In this document: one piece after another, positions 23,941 through 34,784 of the stretch
How the letters are laid out: each line of letters starts with the position of its first letter
Numbering within the stretch: position 1 is the first letter of the stretch
Assembly: GCA_946894095.1 (NCBI GenBank)
Contig: OX335657.1
Coordinates: 1,364,001-1,428,000, forward strand
Length of the DNA stretch: 64,000 bases
Reading direction: 5' to 3'
Origin: Incurvaria masculella
Lineage: Eukaryota > Arthropoda > Insecta > Lepidoptera > Incurvariidae
Notes under the pieces: model-generated
Told to the model about the DNA's origin: nothing
The model's database searches: none
Seen by the model: the letters and a program-made list of their open reading frames with translations, nothing else
Translations under genes and position numbers: made by a program

Positions 23941-24016
23941 ACATACTTGGATACACTAGATAGAAATCAAGAAAACATTTCGTCCGAAATAATAATACGG
24001 TAGTGACCGCGGGCTC

Positions 24017-24120
24017 TGTTGTGTCAGCTATTGTCATAGCAACAGAGGTTGTTAAGTCAGTGAGAAAATGGATGCAATAAAGTACTCGGAGCTAAATACA
24101 AATTAGTTGGTTTTACTACA
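24017..24120 (+). repeat. 5' LTR (104 bp)
   Basis: Starts tgttgtgtcagc and ends gttttactaca. Contains aataaa at 24077-24082. Identical by eye to 28289-28392. Confidence 0.93.
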
Positions 24121-24181
24121 TGGTGGCAGCGGTGTGGGTTATCTCACAAGTGAGAAAGATCGCAGAGTGCGGTCCGTAAGT

Positions 24182-27100
24182 ATGGCAGAGCCAAATAAAA
24201 TCGGCGAACGGCCGGAAACAGCGGCGACGGCAACAGCGGCGGGGGGTGCCAGAATAGATCTCTGGCCTGACAAATTCTCCTTCCAAAATGATCGTTGGCT
24301 GCTGTGGAAGAAGCGCTTCAGCAGGTATATGAGCATCACCGGTAACGATAAAAAGAGCGACTGTGAAAAGGTAAACATTCTCGTGTATTGCATGGGAGAT
24401 AAAGCTGAGGAGCTGTTGACTCAGTTCACGTCTCTAGATAAATACGAAGAAGTATTACAACAGTTTGATAATCTTTTTACACCGAAGAAAAATATTATAT
24501 TTGAGAGATATAAGTTTAATATTCTTGAACAGAATATTGATGAAGGCGTTGAACAGTTCATAACAAAATTATTTAATTTGGCTGAAAACTGCGAGTACGG
24601 TACACTGAAAGAACAATTGATCAGGGATCGAATTGTAGTGGGAATTAAAGATAAGAAAACTAGTGAAAGGTTGCAACTCAAAGAAGATTTGACATTGGAA
24701 CAAGCAACATTAATTACGAGGCAGGCAGAAATTCAACAAAAAGAAAGTAAATTAATGCAAGCGGGTGACTCGGAGCTCACGGTTATAAATAAAATAAAAG
24801 AGAAGAAGAATAATAATTGCTGGTTCTGCGGTAATGCAAGACACTCTAAGGAGAATTGTCCAGCTGTTCAAGTGCGGTGTCACAAGTGCCAGCGAGTAGG
24901 GCACTTCGCTAAGATGTGCAGAGCAGGAGCGGGAGGAAAGTTCTGTTTTCAAAAGGATATCAACCGAGCTGAGACCCATAACACAAAAGAATTACAAGAG
25001 GGTGATGAGAAGAAAGTGCTGCAGGTGGGGCACGAGTCGTATGAGAGGGTGATGGCTGTGTATACAGGTCAAGATCAATTTATTGATAATATTGTTTTTC
25101 TTGTCGACACAGGAGCGGATGTAGTGGCAGTCCCAGACCAAGTTTTAATAAATAGAAAAGAAACTATCGTTCCGTGCAAAGACAAAGTAGTGGGACCGGA
25201 CGGTAAAGAATTACAAATTGTGGGGGTAGTTACGTTAAAATTGGTATATGAAGAGAATTGTTTCAAAGGTAAAGTATATGTCATAAAAAATTTAAAAACA
25301 CCAATTTTGGGCAGACCAGCGATACAGGCTTTGAAAATTGTGAAATTAATGTCTATGGCCAATGAACAATCTATGAAATGTGATCAGCTTAAAAGTCAGG
25401 TTGATGTAATGAAAGAATTTCCAAAAATTTTTAATGAATTGGGAGTTTTCAAAGACAAGTTCTCTATATGTTTGGTGCCTAATCCACGCTTTTTTGTACA
25501 AGCAACTCCAAGAGTTGTGCCTATTCCTTTATTGAGTAAACTGAAGGATGAATTAGCCAGATTAGTACAATTAGGTATTGTGAGTCCAGTCGAAGAACCA
25601 ACACAGTTTGTATCGCCTATAGTGGTGGTACCAAAAGGAAATAAGATACGGTTGTGTGGTGATTATACGCAGGTTAATAAAAATATATTACGCCCCATTT
25701 TTCCGATACCAAAAGTCGAAGTTACTCTTGCTCAGCTAAAGGGATCAAAATATTTCTCAAAAATTGACGCTACGTCAGGATTTCATCAAATCCCTTTAGA
25801 TGAAAAATCCAAGAAACTAACCACCATTATCACTCCTTTTGGGCGATATATGTATAATCGGCTCCCCTTTGGGTTGAGTTGTGCCCCAGAATATTTCTCA
25901 ATGAAATTCTCGAGACTGTTCGAAGGATTGGATGGTGTGGTTATACATATGGACGATATTCTCATCTTTGCAGAGTCCATGCAAAGGCATGACTGGATTT
26001 TGAGGGAGGTATTGGAGCGATTGCATAAAGAAGGCATAACAATAAATGAAGGAAAATGTGTCTTTGGGGTAGAAGAAGTCAAATATTTGGGTCATATTAT
26101 AGACAAAAGGGGTATTTCCCTTGATCCCGATCGTGTTAAAGCCATTCAAAGTTTTAAAAGTCCACAAAATAAAAAAGAACTCATGCAATTTCTAGGAATT
26201 GTAAATTATGTAGGGAGATTCATAGCTAATAAGTCAGATATTCTTCAACCACTACATGCGCTATTAAAAAATGATTCAATTTTTGTATGGGATAGAATTC
26301 AAGAGGAATCTTTTGAAAAATTGAAAAAATCGTTAAAAAATGCCCCTGTGTTAACTCATTTTGATCCATCAAAGAAAATAATTATCACAGCAGATAGTAG
26401 CTCATATGGACTTGGAGCTGCTTTGCTCTTGGAAGACAGTGAAGGTCACAAAAAGGTTGTAGCATACGCAAGTCGTAGTCTTAGCAACGCCGAGAAACAA
26501 TATGCACAAATTGAAAAAGAATGTCTAGCACTTGCTTGGAGCGTTGATAAGTTTAAAGACTTTGTTATTGGAGTGAGAGTTCACCTGGAAACGGATCATA
26601 AACCACTTTTGCAAATATTAAAAAGTAAACCACTCGACGACCTTACTCCCAGGTTATTGAGATTTCGACTAAAGCTTATGAGATTTGATTACGATGTAGA
26701 GTATGTTCCAGGTAAAGATTTGCTATTAGCCGATGCTCTTTCTAGACAACCATTAGATGAATGTGAAATAAACGATGACAATGTTCTGAATTTAGCCATA
26801 ATTAATGAGTATGTGTCTAATCAAACCCTATCAGAGATTTCTCAGGCGCAGCAAGAAAGTGAAGTTTGTAAAAAATTAAAGGAATATACAGTCAGGGGAT
26901 GGCCACGAAAGAATAAAATACTGGATTCGCTAAAACCGTATTATCAGTTTAGATACAACTTCACTTTCGCTGAAGGATTTTTATTGTACAATTCAAGACT
27001 AGTAGTTCCACCTAGTTTGCAGACTAAAATATTAAACAAAATACATGAGGGTCATCAGGGAATCACGAAGTGCCGTGAGAGAGCTAGAACTGCAGTCTGG

Positions 27101-28189
27101 TGGCTCAATATCTCTAAAGAAATCGAGACCATGATAACTAATTGTTTAACATGTATAAAAGAAAGGATAAATTACAAAGAGCCTCTTATTTTAGAGGCAA
27201 TCCCTGACCGACCATGGCAAAAAATTGGAATGGACTTGTTTAAACTAAATAACATGTGGTACTTGGTAATGATTGATTATTACTCTAGATTTTTGGAAAT
27301 ATTCAAACTGACCAATTTAACAGAACATGCTGTCATAAGTTGTTGTAAAGAAACCTTTGCTAGATACGGAATACCAGATATTGTTAGGTCAGATTGTGGC
27401 AGCCAATTCAAGAGCAAATTTAATGAGTTTTCAGTTGAGTATGGATTTAAGCTTATTACAAGTAGTCCACATTTTCCTCAAAGCAATGGCATGTCAGAGG
27501 CTGGAGTTAAGATTGCAAAGACTTTGTTAAAAAAGAATGAAGACATTTTTTTAGGCTTGTTAACTTATAGGAACACTCCTCTTGAATCAGGATACAGTCC
27601 TGCAGAACTTATGTTTCATCGTAAACTCAAAGATACTTTACCCATACTCCCAAGCAAGCTAAAGAAAGTTGTTAACCCAGGCCATTTCTTTAAGAACCAG
27701 TCTCAAATTAGGAAGGAAAAAATGGCGCAAAATTTCAATAACAGACACCGAACACGACCCTTAAGAGAGATAGGAGTAGGAGAACGAGTCTGGATAACAG
27801 ATCTCAGAATATATGGAATCGTCGAAGCTTGGGCTGATGAACCAAGGTCTTATATCGTGCGAACTGAAAGAGGAAAATTTAGAAGAAATAGATTTCATTT
27901 AATAGTTGCACCTTATGGAACATCAAACTACCGCAATGAACATTTTGAAAACGAGATAAACAATCGAAATGAAAATAACACATATAATTTTGATTGGGAG
28001 TTTAAGTCAAAAGACAAGACAAATCTTGAGTTGGATGTGCCAATAGAAACAGGTTATAATGATAATGTTCTTGATGAGAATGTCGCAGGACCGTCTGACT
28101 GTCAGGATGAGTCTGTCCCTCAGTATTCAAATGGTCGGCCCAGACGGTTACACAAGAGTCCAAATTGGCTTAATGATTATGTGACATGA
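24182..28189 (+). CDS. Gag-Pol polyprotein of the Ty3/gypsy element
   Basis: A single 1335-residue frame; the first ATG is at 24182, since the open sequence upstream has no ATG. Domains in order: capsid-like region; two CCHC zinc knuckles (CWFCGNARHSKENC and CHKCQRVGHFAKMC, about residues 213-250); aspartic protease with VDTGAD (about 307); reverse transcriptase with HMDDIL (about 589); RNase H with ITADSSSYGLGAAL (about 737); integrase with an HHCC finger ending CLTC and a D,D,E triad in MDLF, SDCGSQF and MSEAG (about 1017 to 1104). All key residues are present. Gag and pol are fused in one frame with no frameshift. No envelope domain. Confidence 0.94.
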   Translation: MAEPNKIGERPETAATATAAGGARIDLWPDKFSFQNDRWLLWKKRFSRYMSITGNDKKSDCEKVNILVYCMGDKAEELLTQFTSLDKYEEVLQQFDNLFTPKKNIIFERYKFNILEQNIDEGVEQFITKLFNLAENCEYGTLKEQLIRDRIVVGIKDKKTSERLQLKEDLTLEQATLITRQAEIQQKESKLMQAGDSELTVINKIKEKKNNNCWFCGNARHSKENCPAVQVRCHKCQRVGHFAKMCRAGAGGKFCFQKDINRAETHNTKELQEGDEKKVLQVGHESYERVMAVYTGQDQFIDNIVFLVDTGADVVAVPDQVLINRKETIVPCKDKVVGPDGKELQIVGVVTLKLVYEENCFKGKVYVIKNLKTPILGRPAIQALKIVKLMSMANEQSMKCDQLKSQVDVMKEFPKIFNELGVFKDKFSICLVPNPRFFVQATPRVVPIPLLSKLKDELARLVQLGIVSPVEEPTQFVSPIVVVPKGNKIRLCGDYTQVNKNILRPIFPIPKVEVTLAQLKGSKYFSKIDATSGFHQIPLDEKSKKLTTIITPFGRYMYNRLPFGLSCAPEYFSMKFSRLFEGLDGVVIHMDDILIFAESMQRHDWILREVLERLHKEGITINEGKCVFGVEEVKYLGHIIDKRGISLDPDRVKAIQSFKSPQNKKELMQFLGIVNYVGRFIANKSDILQPLHALLKNDSIFVWDRIQEESFEKLKKSLKNAPVLTHFDPSKKIIITADSSSYGLGAALLLEDSEGHKKVVAYASRSLSNAEKQYAQIEKECLALAWSVDKFKDFVIGVRVHLETDHKPLLQILKSKPLDDLTPRLLRFRLKLMRFDYDVEYVPGKDLLLADALSRQPLDECEINDDNVLNLAIINEYVSNQTLSEISQAQQESEVCKKLKEYTVRGWPRKNKILDSLKPYYQFRYNFTFAEGFLLYNSRLVVPPSLQTKILNKIHEGHQGITKCRERARTAVWWLNISKEIETMITNCLTCIKERINYKEPLILEAIPDRPWQKIGMDLFKLNNMWYLVMIDYYSRFLEIFKLTNLTEHAVISCCKETFARYGIPDIVRSDCGSQFKSKFNEFSVEYGFKLITSSPHFPQSNGMSEAGVKIAKTLLKKNEDIFLGLLTYRNTPLESGYSPAELMFHRKLKDTLPILPSKLKKVVNPGHFFKNQSQIRKEKMAQNFNNRHRTRPLREIGVGERVWITDLRIYGIVEAWADEPRSYIVRTERGKFRRNRFHLIVAPYGTSNYRNEHFENEINNRNENNTYNFDWEFKSKDKTNLELDVPIETGYNDNVLDENVAGPSDCQDESVPQYSNGRPRRLHKSPNWLNDYVT

Positions 28190-28288
28190 GGTTACTTATT
28201 TAGGGTGGATGTATTTAGGTTTAATTTAGTTAAAAGTAGGTTTGATTTTAATTTGTTATTATTTCATTACTTTGTAAAAAGGGAAAGA

Positions 28289-28392
28289 TGTTGTGTCAGC
28301 TATTGTCATAGCAACAGAGGTTGTTAAGTCAGTGAGAAAATGGATGCAATAAAGTACTCGGAGCTAAATACAAATTAGTTGGTTTTACTACA
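28289..28392 (+). repeat. 3' LTR (104 bp)
   Basis: Identical by eye to the 5' LTR. Preceded by a polypurine tract and followed by the target duplicate ggctc. Confidence 0.93.
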
Positions 28393-28544
28393 GGCTCCGT
28401 CAAGTTGGAAACGCCCTAACGAAAAATCGTAAAATAACCTCCCATGGACAGGCGATTAGGTTAGATTAGATAGGGCCTTAGTTACTACTTAACATTTCTA
28501 AATGGTTGTTAAACCGACTTGTGGGAATGTCGGAACGAGTTAGT

Positions 28545-28604
28545 TAAGGTTTATGAATAGAAGATGCGGAGCGAATCAAATGCATCTTCTATGAATAAAC
28601 CTTA
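28545..28604. repeat. Short stem-loop
   Basis: Arms of about 23 nt (taaggtttatgaatagaagatgc and its near-complement) around a 14-nt loop. It may be a small MITE; nothing else supports a function. Confidence 0.55.
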
Positions 28605-28939
28605 CTTATTTTTTATATACTTTTTTTAAAGGTCGATTAAAATAAATCAGCATGTGGTACAGCACGGGTATAAATACCAACGATTTTAATGTAATGTAAA
28701 CTTTTTGACAAATTTACGTTTTCCTTTAAGTACAATTAACATAAATATAACAACATATTTTTTCTAATTAAAGAAAATTTGTATATCAAGCAATAGATTT
28801 CATACCCAGTAACATTTTTGCGAAAAAATATTTTTCACACGTAAAATAATTTTCTTCGCAATATTGCCAAAATTTTCACTTACATTTTTCTCTAAGAAAA
28901 ACCAATTATTCCAAAGATTTTTAGAAATAATAGGAAATA

Positions 28940-29062
28940 ATTCATTTCATTTCATTTATTTATTCAACTTCTCGTAGTCAAGTATGTCACAATTTAATTG
29001 ATCCGCGACTCAATCAATCAGTGAAGAAGAACCCGCAAAGAAACACCACTTAAAGTATTAAA
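28940..29062 (-). mobile_element. LINE 3' end fragment
   Basis: Reverse-complement relative of 14990-15137 and 61610-61757 (attcaacttctcgtagt, ttgatccgcgactcaatc, gaagaagaacccgcaaag). Confidence 0.6.
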
Positions 29063-29183
29063 AAGTATTTACTTTAATTTTATAAGCAAAACATTATGCA
29101 ACTAAACTTTTTTTATTTTCGGTTGGCTGAACAAACTTTCAAAAACCAAGACCCATCCTGCCAAACCCAGCACAAAAATGTAT

Positions 29184-29331
29184 GTACAGTCGTTTCCTAT
29201 CAAATGTATACACTGGAAAGAGAAGGAATTCCTAAGTCCCTTTTACTCTATGGTTGACGTCAGCATGTCAGAAAGAGACCTCAAATTTGTCTCTAATTCC
29301 GGTGTATAGATTTCAGACGAAATGACTGTAC
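29184..29331. mobile_element. 148-bp MITE with GTACAGTCG ends
   Basis: Begins gtacagtcgtttc and ends gaaatgactgtac. The same element lies in the opposite orientation at 31640-31796. Confidence 0.75.
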
Positions 29332-29494
29332 AGTTGCGCCCCAAACTGGACAAACCTAAATGCGTCTCGCGCGTACAAAAAACGCTCTTGAGACAAGTGA
29401 ATAGAGTATACGCGCGAGCTCAAGAGGCACATTTAACACGGTGGTCCGTTGTGAACTGTAAGCGATTACAGTGCCCACGGTGAATAAAAAATCC

Positions 29495-29660
29495 CGATTC
29501 AGAGACCCTAGTCTCAGCTATCACCTAAATTGGCGTATACGGCAAACCGATTCAAATGTATGGAGAAAGTGAATATCGCGCGCAGTGGGCGTTAATCGAA
29601 GTAACATTTGCGAGTCCGAGTTTGACTTGACAGCTTACTCACCGTTGCCTTAAATACGTC
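29495..29660. mobile_element. Fragment of the fold-back element seen at 40249
   Basis: Shares aattggcgtatacggcaaaccgat-like and catttgcgagtccgag segments with 40249-40572. Only one part is present and it is diverged. Confidence 0.55.
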
Positions 29661-29973
29661 GACGTAAATACGACGAGATTTAAATTTGAGGTGAACTACT
29701 AAAATTAACTTAATTTGTTCCATGTTTGTTGTTATGTTTCCGTAAGCGCGTACACAAACTAGTCGTGGGCGTTTCCACTGGTTTTCGAAAACGTTAGTAA
29801 CTGTTAATGCTGATGCCGATAGCCGTTAGCGGAAACGGTTTCAAAAAGAAATGAAAGACTCTCTCCCTTTTTTTTTTTTTGTTTTTGGCTGGACATGAAT
29901 GGGTATAATGACATCTAGCACGGTTCGATCATCTCACATGAATTCTGAATCTCGAGTGCAGTGACGTGTATTC

Positions 29974-30290
29974 AAAAACCGGCCAAGTGCGAGTCGGACT
30001 CGAACACGAAGGGTTCCGTACCATCGAACAAAAAAATCACGTTTTTTGTATGGGGGCCCCCTTTAATTTAAATTATTTTATAATCTTACCTATTTGTTGT
30101 TATAGCGGCAAAATAAATACACAATCTGTGAAAATTTCAGCTGTCTATCTGTTACGGTTACTGAGATACAGCCCTGTGACAGACGGACAGACGGACGGAC
30201 GGACGGACGGACGGACGGACGGACGTACGGACAGCGGAGGCTTAGTAATAGGGTTCCGTTTTCACCCTTTGGGTACGGAACCCTAACAAG
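29974..30290 (+). repeat. Dispersed repeat, GGGTTCCGTACC family, with expanded (GACG)n
   Basis: From aaaaaccggccaagtgcgag to gggtacggaaccctaac. The internal ggac/gacg tetranucleotide tract at about 30180-30230 is the longest of any copy in the window. Confidence 0.85.
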
Positions 30291-30559
30291 AAAAAGACAA
30301 AAATCCAAAAATCAAAATAAAGAATGAGGTTTTGTTACTATGTAGTTATCGCAAACAATTAAGAAGTCAGACAAAACTTTTTATCCTCGACAAAATAATC
30401 CCCAGAAATAATATAACACAAATGATAAATAAACATATTTATAATTTATTTCATATGCCTATTAGCATTTAGAAATACTAATCGTTGGACTTTTTCTGTA
30501 AGCAAACCACAACGGCGGTCGTTAAGAATGAAGCGCCTCTTCGACTACATTTCATTTTC

Positions 30560-30730
30560 ATTTCATTTCATTTCTGTAATGCGCGCACTGCGCGCGCGCA
30601 TTACAGTTTCGGGGGTAACCCCAGTTACGAGAGTCGCCGGCTACAAGCCGCAACGAAGTAATTATTAATATTACTATTACTCGTAACCCCAGTTACGAGA
30701 GTCGCGCCGGCTTCAAGCCGATTACAGCTA
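30560..30730. repeat. GC-rich short direct and inverted repeats
   Basis: aaccccagttacgagagtcg occurs at 30616 and 30685, each copy followed by a ccggct...agccg inverted pair. (gcgc)n-like sequence is next to it. No known family recognised. Confidence 0.55.
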
Positions 30731-31386
30731 CATTGCGCGAGCGAGACAGTCGCGGCTGGCGGGTCGTTGCGTCTAGACGTCTCGCAACCTACGGACTTTC
30801 GTTGGCGCGATCCAGTGCGCTACAAGAAACTTGTAGCGGCCATACTGCTCGGCGTAAAATGAATACTTAGTTTTTACACTAGTAACAGTTTACAAACCCA
30901 TTTCTCATTTCTCGTCCCACGACTAACACAAACGGTCCGAATCGTTTGAAATGCTTACTGCTTTGAGCGTGCAATCTTAATTCGGGACGCTTGTATACGC
31001 TTTTAGAAGTGTATTCGTTTACAGTTCAAATCGTAACGGGCAATGACAAACTTATGTTCTTCTTTTTCCCCATATCTTATTCTAACTGCATCATGGATGA
31101 TGTAATCCATGATGCAGCTAACCAATTCCATCTTAGTTTGATCGTTTCTGAGGTGAGGTCGTGCATGCGACACCTACAATAAGCTTTGAGTTTTTTACCC
31201 ATTCGAATGATGATTCGATTTTTATTATATCCAACAACTAAATATTCTATTTTATATAATTCGAGGGTTAGAATCATTCAAATCGGCCTAACGTGAAAAA
31301 ATATAGCCAATCTATTAGGTGATGGCCAAATACATACATTATTCGTAGATATAGGGGCGCAGCGATTTCTCCGAACTCTTTTAGGT

Positions 31387-31494
31387 GTATTCAGAATGGG
31401 CGAACAAACTTTAATCCGCCGGATTAAATCGGTTTTTGTATGGTTAATCTGGTGATAATTCCGGAGTAAGTTTTGGCAGGTGCTCTCTGAATAC
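31387..31494. mobile_element. 108-bp MITE with GTATTCAGA ends
   Basis: Begins gtattcagaatgg and ends ctctgaatac. The inverse copy, also exactly 108 bp, is at 61047-61154. It lies about 470 bp upstream of the TAF9 start codon. Confidence 0.75.
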
Positions 31495-31639
31495 GACTGT
31501 TATTATTTGTGCCATTTTTCCACAATAGTTTGTGATTATTTGTTTGTAATATTCTGTGGTGTTAAATATTCTGTGTCTACTATGCACCGTTTGTCCCAAA
31601 GAGTTCACGGTTTGTCCCTGTATATCAAAGAAATAGGAT

Positions 31640-31796
31640 GTACAGTCGTTTTGTCTGAAATCTATACACCGGAAATAGAGACAAATTTGAGATCTCTTTC
31701 TGACATGCTGACGTCAACCATAGAGTAAAAGTTCATAGAGGAACTTAGAAATTCCTTCTCTTTCCAGTGTATACATTTGATAAGTAACGACTGTAC
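31640..31796. mobile_element. GTACAGTCG MITE, inverse copy
   Basis: Reverse-complement relative of 29184-29331, about 157 bp. It ends 164 bp before the TAF9 start codon, so it may lie in the promoter or 5' leader. Confidence 0.75.
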
Positions 31797-31960
31797 TGTA
31801 TCACAGAACATATAATATCATTGTACTATATAAGCTGTTTATTCTTTGCACCGTTTGTTTGATTGTGTATTTTGTTTTAGGAAAATCTTTGGATTGGTGA
31901 TCCTGATCACAGAACGAACATATAATCCATATAATACCTGTTGGTGATCAAGCCGTGACG

Positions 31961-33461
31961 ATGGGCGAAAAGAGTGACAAAACTAAGCCTGGTAATCAAG
32001 CCCGGCATGTGCCCAAGGATGCTCAGGTCATCATGTCCATAATGAAAGACATGGGTATCTCGGACTACGAGCCCCGGGTGATCAACCAGCTCCTCGAGTT
32101 CACGTACCGCTACGTGAGCAGCATCATGGACGACGCGCGCGTGTTCGCCAACCACGCTAAGAAGAAGTTGATAGACATTGACGACGTGCGACTGGCGGTG
32201 CAGATGCAGTTGGACAAGTCGTTCACGACGCCTCCGCCGCGGGAGGTGCTCCTGGAGGTGGCGCGCAGCAAGAACATCATCCCGCTGCCACTGGTGAAGC
32301 CCCACTGCGGCTTGCGCCTGCCGCCTGACAGATACTGTCTTTCTGCTTGTAATTACAGGTAGTGTGCTACACATTCAAAATTAATAATTCCTGTAAAAGT
32401 TAAGCAGGATGCGGCAATCCTGCGATTTCAGAAGTTTCGCTGGAGACATGATTTTTTAAAATAAATTGCTAAAGATTCAAAGCGATTTTTGGTGTTCGTT
32501 ACACAGTTATTTGGAAAGGTCAACTTGGTTGAGGCAGTTTTTTAAAAAAATACCAAGACAAGCGTAGCGACTAACCTAAACGATCCATGTTGGGGCCCCG
32601 CGTGTCCGTGCGACATTAGCTAGTGCATATTATCATGTATTTATTTATTCCCAATATTAATAACCCTTCGTGCCATTTGTAATAAAAACTATGATGAACT
32701 AAATCATTATCTATTTAAAAAAAGTACACATTTCCTGTGAAGATTTTTTTGCTAGAATGTGTTTACCCTAAAGTGCACGTTCAGCCTACGTAGTATTATA
32801 ATATCATAACGGTAGTTTTGTGGTATTAGCTATCCATGTCGGGTTCCATAAAAAATAACCAGTGGGATCGAGAGATTGCCGCACCCTGCTAAACATCATC
32901 TGCAAATCTTCGATCATCTGCAAATGTGCCTATTTTCTCAAAAAATATTTAGAGTTTGTAGTGTGTCAAATTACTACAGATAATGCTGTCGGACCAAACC
33001 TGCATGTAGTGAGATCATTTCAAGATTCTATTAGACTGAACCTGCTAATTTTACTTGATATTATTAATTACCTGCTATTTTAATATTTGTTTCTAAAAAA
33101 AATTACCGTCCACTCTTTAATTGACACACTGGATATTTTTATTTCTTTCAGACTGAAACCAGCAACCAAGAAGACCGCTCCCAAGCCAACGGTTGTCACT
33201 CAGAGTCCCAAGATACTTCCGTCCAAGCCGCTTCATACTTCAGTTGTAAAGCGGCAGGGTCCTCTGCCCTCCGGGCCGGCCAAGGTCACCACCGCACCAA
33301 AACCGGTGCTGAAATTCTCTTCCGGGAGCAAGGTTGTAGCGAAACCCGCCATCCGGGTGACGTCGGGACCGAGTGTTCCGGGAGCTACTATAAAGATGGA
33401 AGTGGACTTGGATTCAGGACCGAATAAGAGAAAAAGAGATGACGATTATGATGTGTTGTAA
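31961..33461 (+). CDS. TAF9: TATA-binding-protein-associated factor 9 (TFIID/SAGA subunit)
   Basis: Nuclear subunit of TFIID and SAGA-type coactivator complexes; pairs with TAF6 through a histone fold. Two coding exons, 31961-32358 and 33152-33461, are joined by a GT-AG intron (...TTACAG|gtagtg, ctttcag|ACTGAA) that splits an Arg codon; 235 residues. The histone fold occupies about residues 14-85 ([20 protein letters not shown], then [20 protein letters not shown]). The conserved region after it includes [11 protein letters not shown] and [10 protein letters not shown]. The tail is basic and Pro/Ser/Lys-rich, typical of insect TAF9. An ATTAAA lies at 33476 and an AATAAA at 33782. The ATG at 31961 is the first in frame. 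Confidence 0.95.
32359..33151 (+). other. TAF9 intron
   Basis: 793-bp intron. It contains a SINE tail fragment (about 32797-32860: ggtagttttgtggtattagc). Nothing else recognised. Confidence 0.8.
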
Positions 33462-34784
33462 TGAAGTTGCATAGGATTAAATGTTAATAAGTGAATGTAG
33501 AATGTGGGTGATCTTCAAAATTAAATATAGTGGGATCTCTGAATCATATTTATCTGGTGAGTTAACAGTGGACAGATCAGCCGAGAAATCATAAATCTGT
33601 AAATGTATACTGTAACCATAATCATATCTTCAATGATGTTATTGTTTTTCTTATAAAGTTTTGGTTTCATTTTACATAATGGACCTATTTAGCTCGATGT
33701 TTCTTTTACCACACAGTTGCATTATCAGGATTTCTGACGATATGACCTGGAGGACCTCTGGCAAGATGAATTTTATCCATGAATAAAAGTTTATCTCTTT
33801 CAGGACATTATCGAGTTTTATATGTACCTGACTGACAAAATCCACCATCACGATATTTATTGTTAGGTTGAATTAATGTATACCTTACCGAGGGCTTTTG
33901 CAGTGGGACATCAAACCACTTTACAGGCAACACTCCAAAATGTTTCCTTCAATTGTTATTAAAGTGTTGGTTAATAATCCATAAAAAATATCCAGCCAGC
34001 ATCAAAAGTGGTTTCACTTAACCCTTTCACCGCCAAGGTTTTTTGACATAATCCTTCTCAATACGCCACACTACAATTATTTCGATAATATGCAGTCTTG
34101 AATTGTTGTTTGTTTTGTTTCAAATAGTGTGTTTCCACTGTTGAAACAGTAGAAATCTAATGAACGCTAGTATGTACTGTGCAATTATGTAAATAAAACA
34201 CATTGTTTCGTAATCAGTAAAGTTTTATTAATGTTTGAAGTGGAGTAATTTTCTGTCGGATATATCCGACGATGGCGCCTGCAGAATGCCTTGCTCTGAC
34301 GGATATATACGTTCCTGGCGGGGAAAGGGTTAAACACTTGAATGTCTCTAGTAAGTTTTTCGCATGGTGTTTTATACCCACTGACGAAGGCACGGGAAAG
34401 GCTGTTTCAGCATTTTTGAACTGACCAAATCGTAACATTTATTCTCAATTTATTATAGAAGAAATTGGAACAATAATGCTGCTAGGTACAAAAATCAGGT
34501 TGCAAGAGGTCCCATGCCGTCATGGGATGCCTAAGCGGCATTTGGCAAGCTTTGGGAATTATCGGCACCTTTCGGAACTGCCATGCCACTTAGTGTACTT
34601 CTCTTTGGTTTAGTGAGTTTTAACTCTTCCTCAGCAAGAACAGCTAATATCACTAAATCCCAATCTATCATTTTAAATATACACACAGCAACTATTATTC
34701 ACTTGCAACAATGGATACGACGCGACGGCAGCCTTCGTCATGCTTCAGGAGCGCTCACGACGGCACGGCATGTTGCGTGATTTT
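33462..34784. other. TAF9 3' flank
   Basis: AT-rich. Candidate TAF9 poly(A) signals at 33476 (ATTAAA) and 33782 (AATAAA). The palindromic-looking tcggatatatccga at 34257 recurs in part at 34300. No coding signal. Confidence 0.4.

Larger units (their letters stand above)
24017..28392 (+). mobile_element. Complete Ty3/gypsy LTR retrotransposon (Mag-like)
   Basis: Direct LTRs of 104 bp at 24017-24120 and 28289-28392 begin TG, end CA and are identical by eye. The 5-bp duplication ggctc flanks the element (24012-24016 and 28393-28397). A primer-binding-site-like tggtggcagcggtg starts directly after the 5' LTR, and a purine tract aaaaagggaaaga precedes the 3' LTR. One uninterrupted gag-pol frame lies inside; there is no env-like frame. 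Very short LTRs are characteristic of the Mag lineage first described in Bombyx mori; a phylogeny would be needed to confirm the assignment. Intact coding and identical LTRs mean a recent insertion. Confidence 0.95.

Noticed and set aside
24017..28392. Endogenous retrovirus with envelope
   Set aside because: Only gag-pol is present; the 99 bp between the stop and the 3' LTR leave no room for env.
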